From Tomocerus qinae (lineage: Eukaryota > Arthropoda > Collembola > Entomobryomorpha > Tomoceridae), in assembly GCA_020055645.1 (NCBI GenBank), contig CM034549.1:29967930-30031929 (forward strand): DNA of 64,000 nucleotides. The letters run 5' to 3'. The translations under genes and the position numbers were made by a program. Below, piece by piece: positions 38,418 through 49,569 of this stretch (position 1 is its first letter; every line of letters starts with the position of its first letter). The notes beneath the pieces were generated by a model that had not been told where the DNA came from, searched no databases, and worked only from the letters and a program-made list of their open reading frames with translations.

Positions 38418-39737
38418 TTAAATGGTTGGCTGTAAATAATGCTTGACCCCGTCAAGGTTGCACATATCTTTGTATTTTTGCAACAGTTTCTTTTTCAAAA
38501 TAAGCTGTTTTCGAAGTGCTTCCAATTGTAAAAGTTGGTCATCCTTGCTGAAATCAATACCAGGGAGTTTTCGGATCTACACACAGGTAAAAAATGAAAA
38601 ATTATCTCTAAGGACTTTATTTACATTGGTGTAAACAATGTTAAAATGAACAGATCCATATGACGTTGTTACCTGTTCCCGAGTCAATTCTAGTTTACGC
38701 TGTAGTTCAGCCACTTTTTGGCTGCTCTCTTGGTATTCACTTCTTTTTCCTTGAGCTGCTTCTGTGCTTTCTCTTTCAATACTACAAATAAACAGTCAAG
38801 AATATAACATTAATATGCTATTCCTAACGATAAGACAAACAATGTTTATATTAAGGACAACAGACTTGTTGAAACTTAATTGTTAAAACCAGCCAACATT
38901 TGAAAGCTACTGAACACAAACACAAAATGCCAAAAAATGCTAGCAATATGACATGATATTGTAAATCGTACTGACATACCAACCATTAAATGATGAATAG
39001 AAATGTTATTTAGGTAGGTATTAGAATAGCATTACTGGCAGGCTGTACAGAATAGATAAACACAATTTAGTTTCAATGATTAATCTAAAGGTATTAGCTG
39101 CAATAAAAATGAAAAACATGGAAAAAATGTCGTAAACGGTCTATGAATAATTTATCAAGCACAAACTTATTGGTTTGCATCAAAGTAAATATAATTATAC
39201 ATTTTTATTTCGAAATATACTATCCTCTTCATACAGCCTATCACTAGGCTATCACTTGTGCAAATATAAGAATTTATTAGACAAGTTTAAAGAAATAATT
39301 CCCTACTGGCTACAAAGATTCCCTAATATAATGTATTTGAGAAATTCCTACACATTTCTATGTTAAACATTCTCCTTCATACTCCGAAACCCCACTCTGT
39401 GCATCATTGCACGATATTCTAAGTTTCGTGGCGGGCGGAATAGGCAGGTAAGGCGAGATTCCGGGTCGGATTTATTAATTTATTACGCTTCTAAATGAAT
39501 TTCACAAGCTAGCCTAATTCACCTTCCTAAACTAGGATTTTTTTCTCCGAAAAACTATTAAACGTCATTAGCAATCTCTGAAAAATATTCTTAACATCAT
39601 GTTACTTACTAAAAAGTCAAGTCTATTTAAAAAATGTACCATTTGATGATGTCATAAATTAGGGGAAGAAAATCAACATCAATTTCCTGTTGAGTAGTTG
39701 CAACAGCTACTGGTTGTTGTTGATCCACGTCTGACAT
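38418..39737 (-). CDS. MED9: Mediator complex subunit 9
   Basis: Three minus-strand exons (39737-39640, 38781-38673, 38576-38418) encode 121 residues with junction phases 2 and 0. The start is the ATG at 39737 (MSDVDQQQPVAVATTQQ). Residues 24-33 read FLPLIYDIIKC across the first junction, the conserved opening of the MED9 domain. After a Glu/Gln-rich helix (about 45-69) come IRKLPGIDFS and LEALRKQLILKKKLLQKYK, the second helix that forms the hallmark of the family. MED9 sits in the middle module of Mediator and helps couple transcription factors to RNA polymerase II in the nucleus (family knowledge). The size fits metazoan MED9, which has a variable low-complexity N terminus and a conserved C-terminal half. 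The first intron (about 860 bp) is AT-rich and shows nothing else. Confidence 0.92.
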
Positions 39738-42065
39738 GATGATTTTACTCCTATGATTTTGATGATAGTGATGAAAGTGATGATACTCCTTTCCTATATA
39801 ATATAAATTACTTGTATTACAATTTATTTATTTAACAGATAATGGCATATATTACAATAATAACACGTGTTTTGTTAATATACCTTTACGTGATTCGTAA
39901 AACTATATGATGTAGCCCAAGTACCATTCGTAATGCTCCTCCAAACACCAAATGTTAATAGTGCAACACTAGAGATTGGGAGAGATAATAGGTTGATGAG
40001 CTTCAGATTCTTTATTATAGTATATATACTTCCGCGGCTTTAGCAAAAAGATTAGCTAGCGTATTTTGTTCACACCTGACAGCACGGCACACTCGACACT
40101 TTAGGGCAGTGACAGGACTCAATGAGTTCAGTTTCCTAAATCTGAAATGTCAAACATCAAAATGGTCATAGTAGGTCATAGACAGACATACGATTGTCAC
40201 GTAAATATTTGTTATTGTAAAGCATTTAGTTTCCCATAATAATCAACATATAATTTAAGTGCAAATGAACATAAATCCTTTAATTTATTTCTGAATTTCT
40301 GAGCTATTGAATAAAGAATTTTGAATGCATGTGCCTTTCTTATTAAGTTGACTTACTTGGGTCGAAGTCGATTAGTCGACAATTTGAAAAGACAACTTGA
40401 CAGAAGTCAAGACAGATATTCAAATTCCGGGTTCTTCTGGCTGGAACCCTCGTAAGTCGTAACGTAGGCCAAAAAAGCCAAAGTAGCTAGCTAAACAGAG
40501 GTAACAAAAAGTCCAGGCTTGTTCGTTCTTCGGTTTCTTCTTGGATAGCAGTCCGAAGATTCGGATTCGGAGACTTCCGTAATAGAGTAGTAATAAGTAA
40601 TAGATCAATGATAAACAGCTATTGGTGGGTGTACGAAAATTACATCCTATGTTAGTTCATCTTGCCGCCTGTTCCACAGTCCAGTGAATAGTCTCCTTAC
40701 AGACTCAAGTCTCTCCATTTTCATTTGAAGTCATTTTTTACTCGTCTTCGGATAGTCGGATCGAGGAGGAGATAGAGAGGAAGACTTAGCTTGAGACGTT
40801 TTTTTAATAAACATATCCGATATCCGGGTGGATGATGGGTTAGTTAAAATTTCTTAAGTTTTGAAACAATATACATACATAATTTGGTAAGTTTTATATT
40901 GTGTTGTAGTATAGTATTGTAAATAGTAGCTATAAAGTACTTAGAATTAGAATATGAACGAATTCAGTTAACAACATTGTTGTGCGTAATGCGTTGACAG
41001 TTATTTTATAGCTTTGGTATAATATTTATTTTGACATAGAAGAGCCAAAGGAGGCTATTTGGAATTGGGAAATAGCACCTGACAAAACCAAATACATTTA
41101 GTGCAACAGTACTGAACATCAGAGAAAGTTTTTTCTGAAGCAACGCAAGAATAATACCATGGATCGAAGAGATTTTTCATGTCTAGCCGTTTTAAGATTT
41201 ACATTACATTTGCATTAGCAATCTTTTCCGTATGCATAAACAAAGACTATATAGACCGTGCATAGCTTAGCTTAAAATTTTATGATGGCTTTCCCTAACT
41301 TTTATGGTGATTATCGACATCAGTCTTTAGTCTTTACCCAGCTATGTGCCCAGCTATAAAGTGACGGTGAAAGTAATATCTGAGAAAATTCTCATTTGCA
41401 TATAATATTATGCATTCGATTGAAATATTTATGTTGAAAGGTTTGCATATTATATGGTAATGTTCAATGTCCACCCATTAAAAATCACGGAATTTGTTGT
41501 TAGGAATTAATATGCAAATTCAGGTTATATTATACCTTTATGATTTAAATAATCTGGTTTACTTGAATTTTTTTTGTATAAACGCTTTCATCGCTTAACA
41601 TTAAAATGAAAAGAGAAGATGTAAGATTGAGCTGTGGAATTTAATGTGTACGAAGTACTAACTGCAAATAATACAATACAGCACTATTTTAATACATTGA
41701 AGGTTCAATTCCACTCATACACACCATACACCTGTACATCCTTCTTTAATAGAACCTTGTTTTGCTGTAGTAATAAAAGAACTTTACATACACAAGCAAG
41801 TACGTTCATATGCCATTTGAATTGCAGTATGGGTGCACTGCAGCTCTGAACTGAACTCTCGTTTCAGTCACATACAGATACAGTATTAATTTACAAATAC
41901 ATCCAGTCTACAGTAACTTTACTGATGTAGGCATGTATATGTATGTACTAACTAAAGTCACATCAGTGTAGAGGTAGAGTCTTACAAGTATTTATATGCA
42001 TTACTGTATATTGTTCTGTTTTTGTGTGGAATCTTCACAAACAGCGTAGTATAGTGACTGGATAA
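39738..42065. other. 2.3 kb between MED9 and the LTR element, no gene seen
   Basis: The MED9 promoter and 5' UTR should lie at the left end. Open frames are short and overlap. Nothing else is recognised, and no sign of a gene cut by the retrotransposon insertion was seen. Confidence 0.45.
42062..42065. repeat. Target-site duplication of the LTR element, left copy (ATAA)
   Basis: ATAA directly precedes the left LTR and is repeated at 48477-48480 directly after the right LTR. Four to five bases is usual for LTR-retrotransposon integration. Confidence 0.8.
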
Positions 42066-42498
42066 TGTCAAATAGCAGGTGCTCTAGGGATGGTTTAGCT
42101 CAAATGCCAGTGCTAGGTACGGTTTATTCGGGATGCAACAATGCCCGGATCCGGAATGCCAATGAATTGCCCAGTGAACCACCAACAAATCTTCTCTAGA
42201 CCCAGGTTTATTCTGCCGTTTTCCCAATACCAAAGCCAGACTCTGTCTAAGCCCGAAGGCCCAAACTAGACTGTGCAAGTCAGGCTGCCCACACCAGACT
42301 TAAATCCCAAGCCAGACTGAATCTTTCTGGCGCACAACACCCAACTACTACTGCTGCCGCATGTCCTTCTCGAAGCAACGAGAGCTCGCGTCCAAAACTC
42401 GACCTCTCATTGGCTCGATAAGTCCAGGCACGGCAGAGTTACAATTTAAATATACTACTACTAGCTTATAGGTATTATAATACTACTACAATGTCACA
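42066..42498 (-). repeat. 3' LTR (in element orientation)
   Basis: 433 bp, identical to 48044-48476. On the minus strand it begins TGTGACATTG and ends CTATTTGACA. A TATA-like box (TATATTTAAA) falls roughly 35-45 bp in, and AATAAACC occurs twice further on. These are the expected order of promoter and polyadenylation signals in an LTR. Confidence 0.93.
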
Positions 42499-43410
42499 TC
42501 CTCCTAATTTACATAAAAGGCTTTCCACAGCCTTTGCCCCTTAACCAAAATGAAAACAAAGTGAAAAGAAATTAATTTTTAACCCTGAAGAAAAATATTC
42601 CAAAAACTAAATTTCATACAATATCCGTATAACTAACAAACTATACTTCTATATTAAATTACGTTTCAACCATTCATTACATCATACATTATATCATAGT
42701 ATCCAGAATTTTAACATTAAATCCAATACATCATATAAATCCCACAAATTCCATAATAATAATTTCATCAAAACATTATTTTTAAAATTATAACTTCAAT
42801 TTCAACGAAAATAATATAAAATCACAATTAATTTATATTCGATGCGATGTATTCTCATTTTCTCTCGAGCTCTGAACGTTGATTACGTCCACAGGAGCAA
42901 TATGCGGCTATCGTCTTTGCCAAACGAGCACGATCGTTGCCGTTAAGATCATCATGTCACAATTTGACATCTCTGTAGCTCTCAATTTAAGGTCTCAGTC
43001 TCTCGAAAAATAAGACAAGCATACACATCAGCTCAAATTACACACTGAAATTCATCATAAAAATACAATTAGAACATTTTCATTACATTTTAAATTAACC
43101 TTTTTCATTTTTACCATTTTAAATCAAACCAAACTTAATTACTTTCCTTACTTTATATTATTGAGATCATAATACATACTGTTTCTTACTTTCAGGGGGC
43201 ATACTTCATTTCTCAAAATCAAAATCAACATAATATTATTCTACTTTTCATTTCATCAAAATTAAATCAAACATTACTTCATTATTAAACTCAAAAAATC
43301 ATATTTTAAACTATACTCTTCATTTCAAAATCTCCAAACATTAAACACATCCTTTCCTTAGTGCACTGCACTTTTATAAACACCTTTTTCCTACATTATA
43401 CTATCCTATT

Positions 43411-43690
43411 TACCTGGTATGAACCTTCAGGCTATTATTTTTATGTAGCTGGTATGCTCCTTCAGGCTAACATCTTTATGTTCCTGGTATGCTCTTAACT
43501 TACTTAACCCTATTTATCTTATTATTATGTACTGGTATGCTCCTTCAGACTATCTTAACTTACTTAACCCTATTTATCTTATTATTATGTACTGGTATGC
43601 TCCTTCAGGCTATCTTTTTCATGTACCTGGTATGCTCCTTCAGTTTATCATAAATTACTTAACCCTATTTACCTGGCATCAATCTTCAGG
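43411..43690. repeat. Tandem array with CTGGTATGCTCCTTCAGG core inside the LTR element
   Basis: Seven full or partial copies of the core occur, spaced about 35-60 bp. One exact 60-bp tandem unit is visible: the lines starting at 43501 and 43561 are identical for 48 bases. The outermost copies are diverged (CCTGGTATGAACCTTCAGG, CCTGGCATCAATCTTCAGG). Confidence 0.88.
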
Positions 43691-44052
43691 TTTTATTTCT
43701 CACTTACACTCTATACTAACTATAGTGAGAAATAACAGGTATTCTCAAAAAATACACAAACAGTAACCAAAGCAAAACCCGGGAAACCCTTGTACGTCAG
43801 TTTACTCCTTCCGTATGACACTTTGTGGTAACCCTCTCTGTTTCTCCCAAGAATACACATAGTTCCAAACTGTAACCTCCAGTCAATGATTCAGAATTTT
43901 CTAGGGTCCTCAAAACTAACACTATCATTTTTATTAGAATAGATTCCTGACTCGAAATCTATGTTTTCCTTGTTTAACACCTAAATAACTTCACTGAATG
44001 GATTCTTGACTCAGAACCCATTCTTTCACTATAAAAATTAAATATTATTTTC

Positions 44053-44237
44053 CCCTCCCGGTTTCCTACTAGCACGAATAAATCACAGTATCGTGAATAT
44101 TACCTTAGGCTTATTTCGGAATCCGACAGAGAATTATTTCAATTAACCTATAAATGACTTACTCCCTCCCGGTTTCCTTAGCACGAATGATTCACGGTAT
44201 CATGAACATTTCCTAGGCTTTTCTGGAACCCGACAGA
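44053..44237. repeat. Diverged tandem duplication inside the LTR element
   Basis: 44053-44130 and 44163-44237 both run CTCCCGGTTTCC...TAGCACGAAT...TCACRGTATC...GAA...CCTTAGGCTT...CCGACAGA, with several substitutions and small gaps. A similar smaller pair (GATTCCTGACTCGAAATCT and GATTCTTGACTCAGAACCC) lies just before, near 43,940 and 44,000. Confidence 0.8.
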
Positions 44238-47200
44238 CAGTAGTTTTCCTTACAAACTATATGCACTTCCCAAAATAAACACATAATAAATCCATTTTTA
44301 CAAAAGCAAATTAGGATTTTTCATTAACCATAGCAAATACGTACTTTTCATTTCAAAACATTATTCTTTAAAGGCATTCTCATATTTCCCCAATTAAACT
44401 TTAACTCTCAAAAATTCCCAAAATAATCAAGTCAATTATCCAACAAACAAATTATCAATACACCCCAATTTCGATCAAACTAAATCAAAAGATAATAAAC
44501 ATAAGGCAGAATTATTTTACTTTATCATTCCGTATTATAGCCTACGACGATTAAGTTCTTACGGGCTACTCGTTCAACCAATTCATTCACTCTCACAGTA
44601 TGGTGCCAGTTAAGTGCAAACTATAAATTAGTTAGAGACAATTCGAACTCAGCCATCAACACCCAGTATTTCCACGACATGGAAGATTTCACTCCCCGCA
44701 CGTCCCTTCTCATACTGTCATCAACGCCAGCTCTACTTTTCTCTGTTTGCCAATTTCGAGATACAAGACACAGCAAAACTAATCGCCCATTCCTATCATC
44801 CTGTACTCCATTCACGACCAACACTCAAGTTCAATCATTCTCTTTTATGAACCGGCATACTTCATGAATATTTTCATTAAATTCTAACCTTTTAAATCAA
44901 AATCAACTCTTTCAAATAAATCCCAAATTAAAATTGACTTCATTATTGTTTTCCCCCAAAACTTTCAATTTAATTTACCGTTGAATACTTGTCCAACAAA
45001 AATCAAAAATCAAAATTTAAATTCAAATGCCATCAAAACTTTATGTTCAAACTTATTTTTCTGTAATGCTAGGTAAGGAAACATTAAATAAGAAGACCAT
45101 AGATTAATTATTTTCAGTGCAACTATCTGTTTCTGTAGCGCTTCCCTTTATAAAATAAATAAACCCTATTGCCATTCTCCTATCAGTTTCCCTTACTAAA
45201 TAATTTTAACTCAAAAATACCAATTATCATTTTAACATCACATTTTTCCTCAAAAGCAACTCCAAAATTCAAAACATTATACCATTAATACTTTTACTTT
45301 CAAAATAATTAAACCAACAGTTACGTAGTATTTGCCCATTTTCTGAAACAGTAGTACTCCCTCGTTTCCTCAACCTTAAACAAAACCAAAAAATAACATT
45401 CAAAATTAAGTCAATTTTTTCATTTAAATCCAATATAGGATACCATAATTGTATGTGAACATTCCACACTTTCATTCCCCTTATACTATACTATACAAAC
45501 ATTCATCCCATATTAAACAAAACTTTCCCAAAATTATTTAATTTAATTTCAATCTAATTCCAAATAAGTTCAACCAAATACTAATAATTGTCCACATCTT
45601 ATCAAAATTAAAATCGAATTCGCTCAAATAATTTCAACATTTCAAATCTCATTCCAAATAAATTCTCTATAGTCTACTTAAATTCAACCAAATCAAATAA
45701 ATACCAAATTTTTCCTCTTAAATTCCAATTACTTTCCATAAACTACTAAATATTTCAAATAAATTCAAAAAATCATAATGCCAATAATAAAATAAAACCA
45801 AAACCAAAATCCCATGAGTCAGTCAAGCTGTTGACCAAAAGCTTCATCTTCTTCCTCACTCTCCATCGTAGTTGAGTTTCAGCAGCTCAGTTCGTGTATG
45901 TCCGTCTCTGACCGCTGTCCGTAACTGACTTCCTCCTTGCATGACCTCCTTCGACAGACTCTTTAGCTGACATCCTTCCTCCATGACACTCTCCGTCATA
46001 CTATCACTCTTTCCTCCCTTTCGTCAACTCGGGCTTCCACGCCCCGATTATTATCATCAAGGTAGTCAGACAACTTTTTTAGATAAAGGTAAACTCAAAG
46101 AAACAAATTAGGATTAGAATTGAACTTCAAAATTATTTGCTTAATTAGGAATCAACTCCCCCAAAGATTAGAATATTGTTAAGCTCTATCTGATAGTTTG
46201 AATACCAGGTGAGTTAACATAAACTGAATGCATTCACAAGATATTACAGCATTACAGTTTTATCTTAAAACTCAAATTAAATTATAATATGGCCAGTCAT
46301 TCAACTTAGTTTATATTCATGAGCGTCCTATTCAGCTACTTACGCATTCATGCTCGTTGACCTGACATTGTTCAAAGTCAAAATGATAGATATCGAAGCT
46401 AAGTTGAATGTTCCAGACTGTCGCCAATTAATTAGCATAAACCATCGCTTAGCTATGAGAGCTAGACAAAGTCCCGAATCTTCACCGTAGTATAGACTAA
46501 AGTCTAAAGATTCAATGGGGCTACTCAAGAAAAATTGAAAAATTTTGACAGAGTTTCGTTTAGATTTCATCAAAATGCTAAACGTTAAGTGTGAAAAACT
46601 TAATAGTAGTCCCGCACTACTTTACTAAAATGCGCAATATTATATTCTGCAGTTTGCTTAGACACCAAATAGTATTTAAATCCTTTTAAAACTGTAAGAA
46701 TATAAAATGACATGAAACGAATAGTTTGTGCACTGCCCCAATGGCGATGATTGAAATACGTTTCAATTATTGCACAAATTTTGTATGTTTCGAAAGTACA
46801 CGGCAAAATGTCTGGCTGTACTTTGATATAACAATTATATCGAAAATTTTCATCTAACACGCATAACGGATGAAAAGGAAACATGACAATTCATAATTTA
46901 ATTTTAAATACCAAAACCGAAAAAGAATAATTTATATTACTGTTATTTTGCCATTCATAAATGCCAATTTCTTTGAAAAGCAAGTATAACAATAGTACTG
47001 TAGTATTTCACTATAGTCAGGGTTTACTCATTAGGATAAATGCCCCCTGGTATAATTAACGAAATAGAAAGTACGTGTTTCCCATAGGAAAATAATAATT
47101 AATTCCTTATTAATCAAACAAAACTTACTTTAGAAAATATTTTAGAAAGAAATATGAATTAATCTGTATGATAATAACATACAATTTGCAATTCAACAAG

Positions 47201-48043
47201 AAATATGCGTATGGGTATATTGTTAAGTGCCACTATATTATACCGGGGCAACCGAAACCCTGTTTATACACTCTATACACGTATACACTACACATTCCCA
47301 ATATGATCAAAATTTTGCCCGAAAAACATACATTTCATATCCCAAAATATGCCAAAACGTAGCTAAGACCCTCATAAACACTATAAAATTATCCCCCGAT
47401 GTCGCAAAATTATTTTAGACTAGTTAATAAATAAATATCTGTGCACGAGTCAGACCTCATCACGCACCGTGCACAAAATACCAAAATTTTTTGCCCAAAA
47501 ATAAATTTTTCATACCCCAAAATATATCCCCAATATAGTAAATCGGTTATTCATCTTAGAACAATGATCCCCAAAGTTGGCAATATTCGTTTAAACCACT
47601 AAATAATTAATATCGTGCGCAGTAGTCAACCTTCCTGCATCGTCCGTCTCTCGTATAAGCAAAAAATACTTTTTTGATCAATACTTTCCCCCCAAGTTAG
47701 TTGAATATGACTTTTTAATGACCATTAAATTAGAAAGGGCCTATTCGAAAATCAAAATTGCACGTCATACGGACGACCTGAGTGACTACTACGGACTACG
47801 ACACACAATATTTGACCCAAAAAGTCGTTTTTCCGTATTATGCCTTTATCTCCATATTCATTTAATTTATTTTAAAATGATAGAGGACTTACACTGAAGG
47901 AATAGGTACTTGAATCCACCGAAGTCCGAAAAAGTAAAGATGATCCTGAGTCCACCGAAGTCCCAAAGCGAAGATGATTCACCGTCCGTCCGAAATCCAA
48001 AATTTGTTCCTCCTCCCGAAAAAAAAAATTCTGCCCAGCATCT

Positions 48044-48476
48044 TGTCAAATAGCAGGTGCTCTAGGGATGGTTTAGCTCAAATGCCAGTGCTAGGTACGG
48101 TTTATTCGGGATGCAACAATGCCCGGATCCGGAATGCCAATGAATTGCCCAGTGAACCACCAACAAATCTTCTCTAGACCCAGGTTTATTCTGCCGTTTT
48201 CCCAATACCAAAGCCAGACTCTGTCTAAGCCCGAAGGCCCAAACTAGACTGTGCAAGTCAGGCTGCCCACACCAGACTTAAATCCCAAGCCAGACTGAAT
48301 CTTTCTGGCGCACAACACCCAACTACTACTGCTGCCGCATGTCCTTCTCGAAGCAACGAGAGCTCGCGTCCAAAACTCGACCTCTCATTGGCTCGATAAG
48401 TCCAGGCACGGCAGAGTTACAATTTAAATATACTACTACTAGCTTATAGGTATTATAATACTACTACAATGTCACA
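48044..48476 (-). repeat. 5' LTR (in element orientation)
   Basis: Second 433-bp copy, without a difference from 42066-42498. It is followed directly by the right target-site copy ATAA (48477-48480). Confidence 0.93.
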
Positions 48477-48480
48477 ATAA

Positions 48481-49569
48481 TAACTGCTTGTAGATTTTAA
48501 TTACTTGATATCAATCTACTATACAAAATGTAAGTGTCTAAAAACAATAAACTAAATATTATACTATACTCCAAGACTAAATTAATTCTAAATTCCAAAA
48601 TACAACTATACATTTTAGGCTTATGTAGAACAACCTTCGTAGTAATGTGTGTTGAGGAGAGTATATTATAGGTTCATATCGATCCTTGTTGATAGGTATT
48701 GTTTTGGACTACAGAAGTAAAACAGTGAAAGTCGTATTCTGTATTGAATGTTTTCAAAAAATTGTTTCTAATTTAATTGGAATATTTAGTGAAGCTGCTT
48801 GCAACAGCAGTTATTTCTGTGGAAAGGAAACATTCATAACTCGAAAGGTCATACTTCTTGTGTTTTTATTGAGTATGTATTTGTTGTGCAATGTATTAAA
48901 TTGTGTGAGTATTAGCTTTGTATAAGAAAAACCTTTTAGTCAAAAAGGGCAATTAAACAATAATTATTTACACTAAAGTATACTAACTACATTAATACAA
49001 GAGTTTCTCCTTTGATCCCACTTAATTATGAGAAACGTCAAAGATCTTGACTAACTTGTTTGCAACGGAATAAGTATTTCAAGGAAATATGTACACTGAA
49101 TTCGAATAGTAGATTGCCAAAATATTTTGTGAAACAAACGTTTACAATATAAAACAAATTAGCATTCTGTCCTGTATATGATCTAGAAGTTTATGAAGCA
49201 TAAATCATCAGTATTGTATCATTTTTTAATATTTTGGATATAGTTTTGTTAGGTTTGCGTTTGGATAGTATTCGTAATCGTAAATTAAATTCTGTGTAAA
49301 GAACATAGATTTATAGATGCTTTTCTAAATAAAATTTATTATGTTTTGATTTGATTCCAGGATTAAGATTTAAAATCAAAAACAAAAGTAAGCAGAAACA
49401 TCAAGCGAAAAAACTTTCTGCTTGTTTGATTTTCAAAAGTGTGAGTTAAATAGCCAAACGCTATGGGCAAACAATAAACTTGCGATCATTCAGCTACTAA
49501 ATACGAAAGGTCTGCTGTTTACCACCTCAATTTCTACATCTTAAGAATCCTAATTTTCTACCGTTTATA
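48481..49569. other. 1.1 kb upstream of MGRN1, no gene seen
   Basis: AT-rich sequence that should contain the MGRN1 promoter and 5' UTR. The only open frame (48686-48925) lacks an ATG start and shows no domain, so it is not called. Confidence 0.45.

Larger units (their letters stand above)
42499..48043 (-). other. Non-coding interior of the LTR element
   Basis: The interior is strongly AT-rich, with A/C on the plus strand and therefore T/G on the element's sense strand. It lacks long open frames in all six frames. Parts are tandem duplications (43411-43690, 43935-44015, 44053-44237). A somewhat more GC-rich patch lies at about 45,830-46,050. Next to the 5' LTR, on the sense strand, the sequence reads AGATGCTGGGCAGAA, then a T run and GGGAGGAGGA. 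The TGGGCAGAA might be a shifted primer-binding site, but I could not match it to a tRNA. Confidence 0.75.
42066..48476 (-). mobile_element. Recently inserted non-coding LTR retrotransposon (LARD-like), 6411 bp
   Basis: Two 433-bp direct repeats (42066-42498, 48044-48476) are identical at every base by eye and bound a 5545-bp interior. Read on the plus strand each starts TGTCA and ends TGTCACA, so the TG...CA ends expected of LTRs are present. A 4-bp duplication (ATAA) flanks the whole. Orientation is minus: on that strand a purine tract (AGGAGGA) abuts the 3' LTR (42066-42498), a TATA-like TATATTTAAA lies early in the LTR and two AATAAA signals come later. The interior has no gag, protease, reverse transcriptase, RNase H or integrase that I can see, and no open frame above about 95 codons. 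It must have moved with proteins supplied by another element. It is too long for a TRIM and matches the definition of a LARD. No primer-binding site could be assigned with confidence. Confidence 0.9.

Noticed and set aside
42084-42278. Open frame duplicated exactly at 48062-48256
   Set aside because: Both copies lie in the LTRs and are identical only because the LTRs are; no recognisable product.
48021-48043. Primer-binding site of the LTR element at TGGGCAGAA
   Set aside because: It starts several bases away from the LTR and I cannot match it to a tRNA 3' end with confidence.
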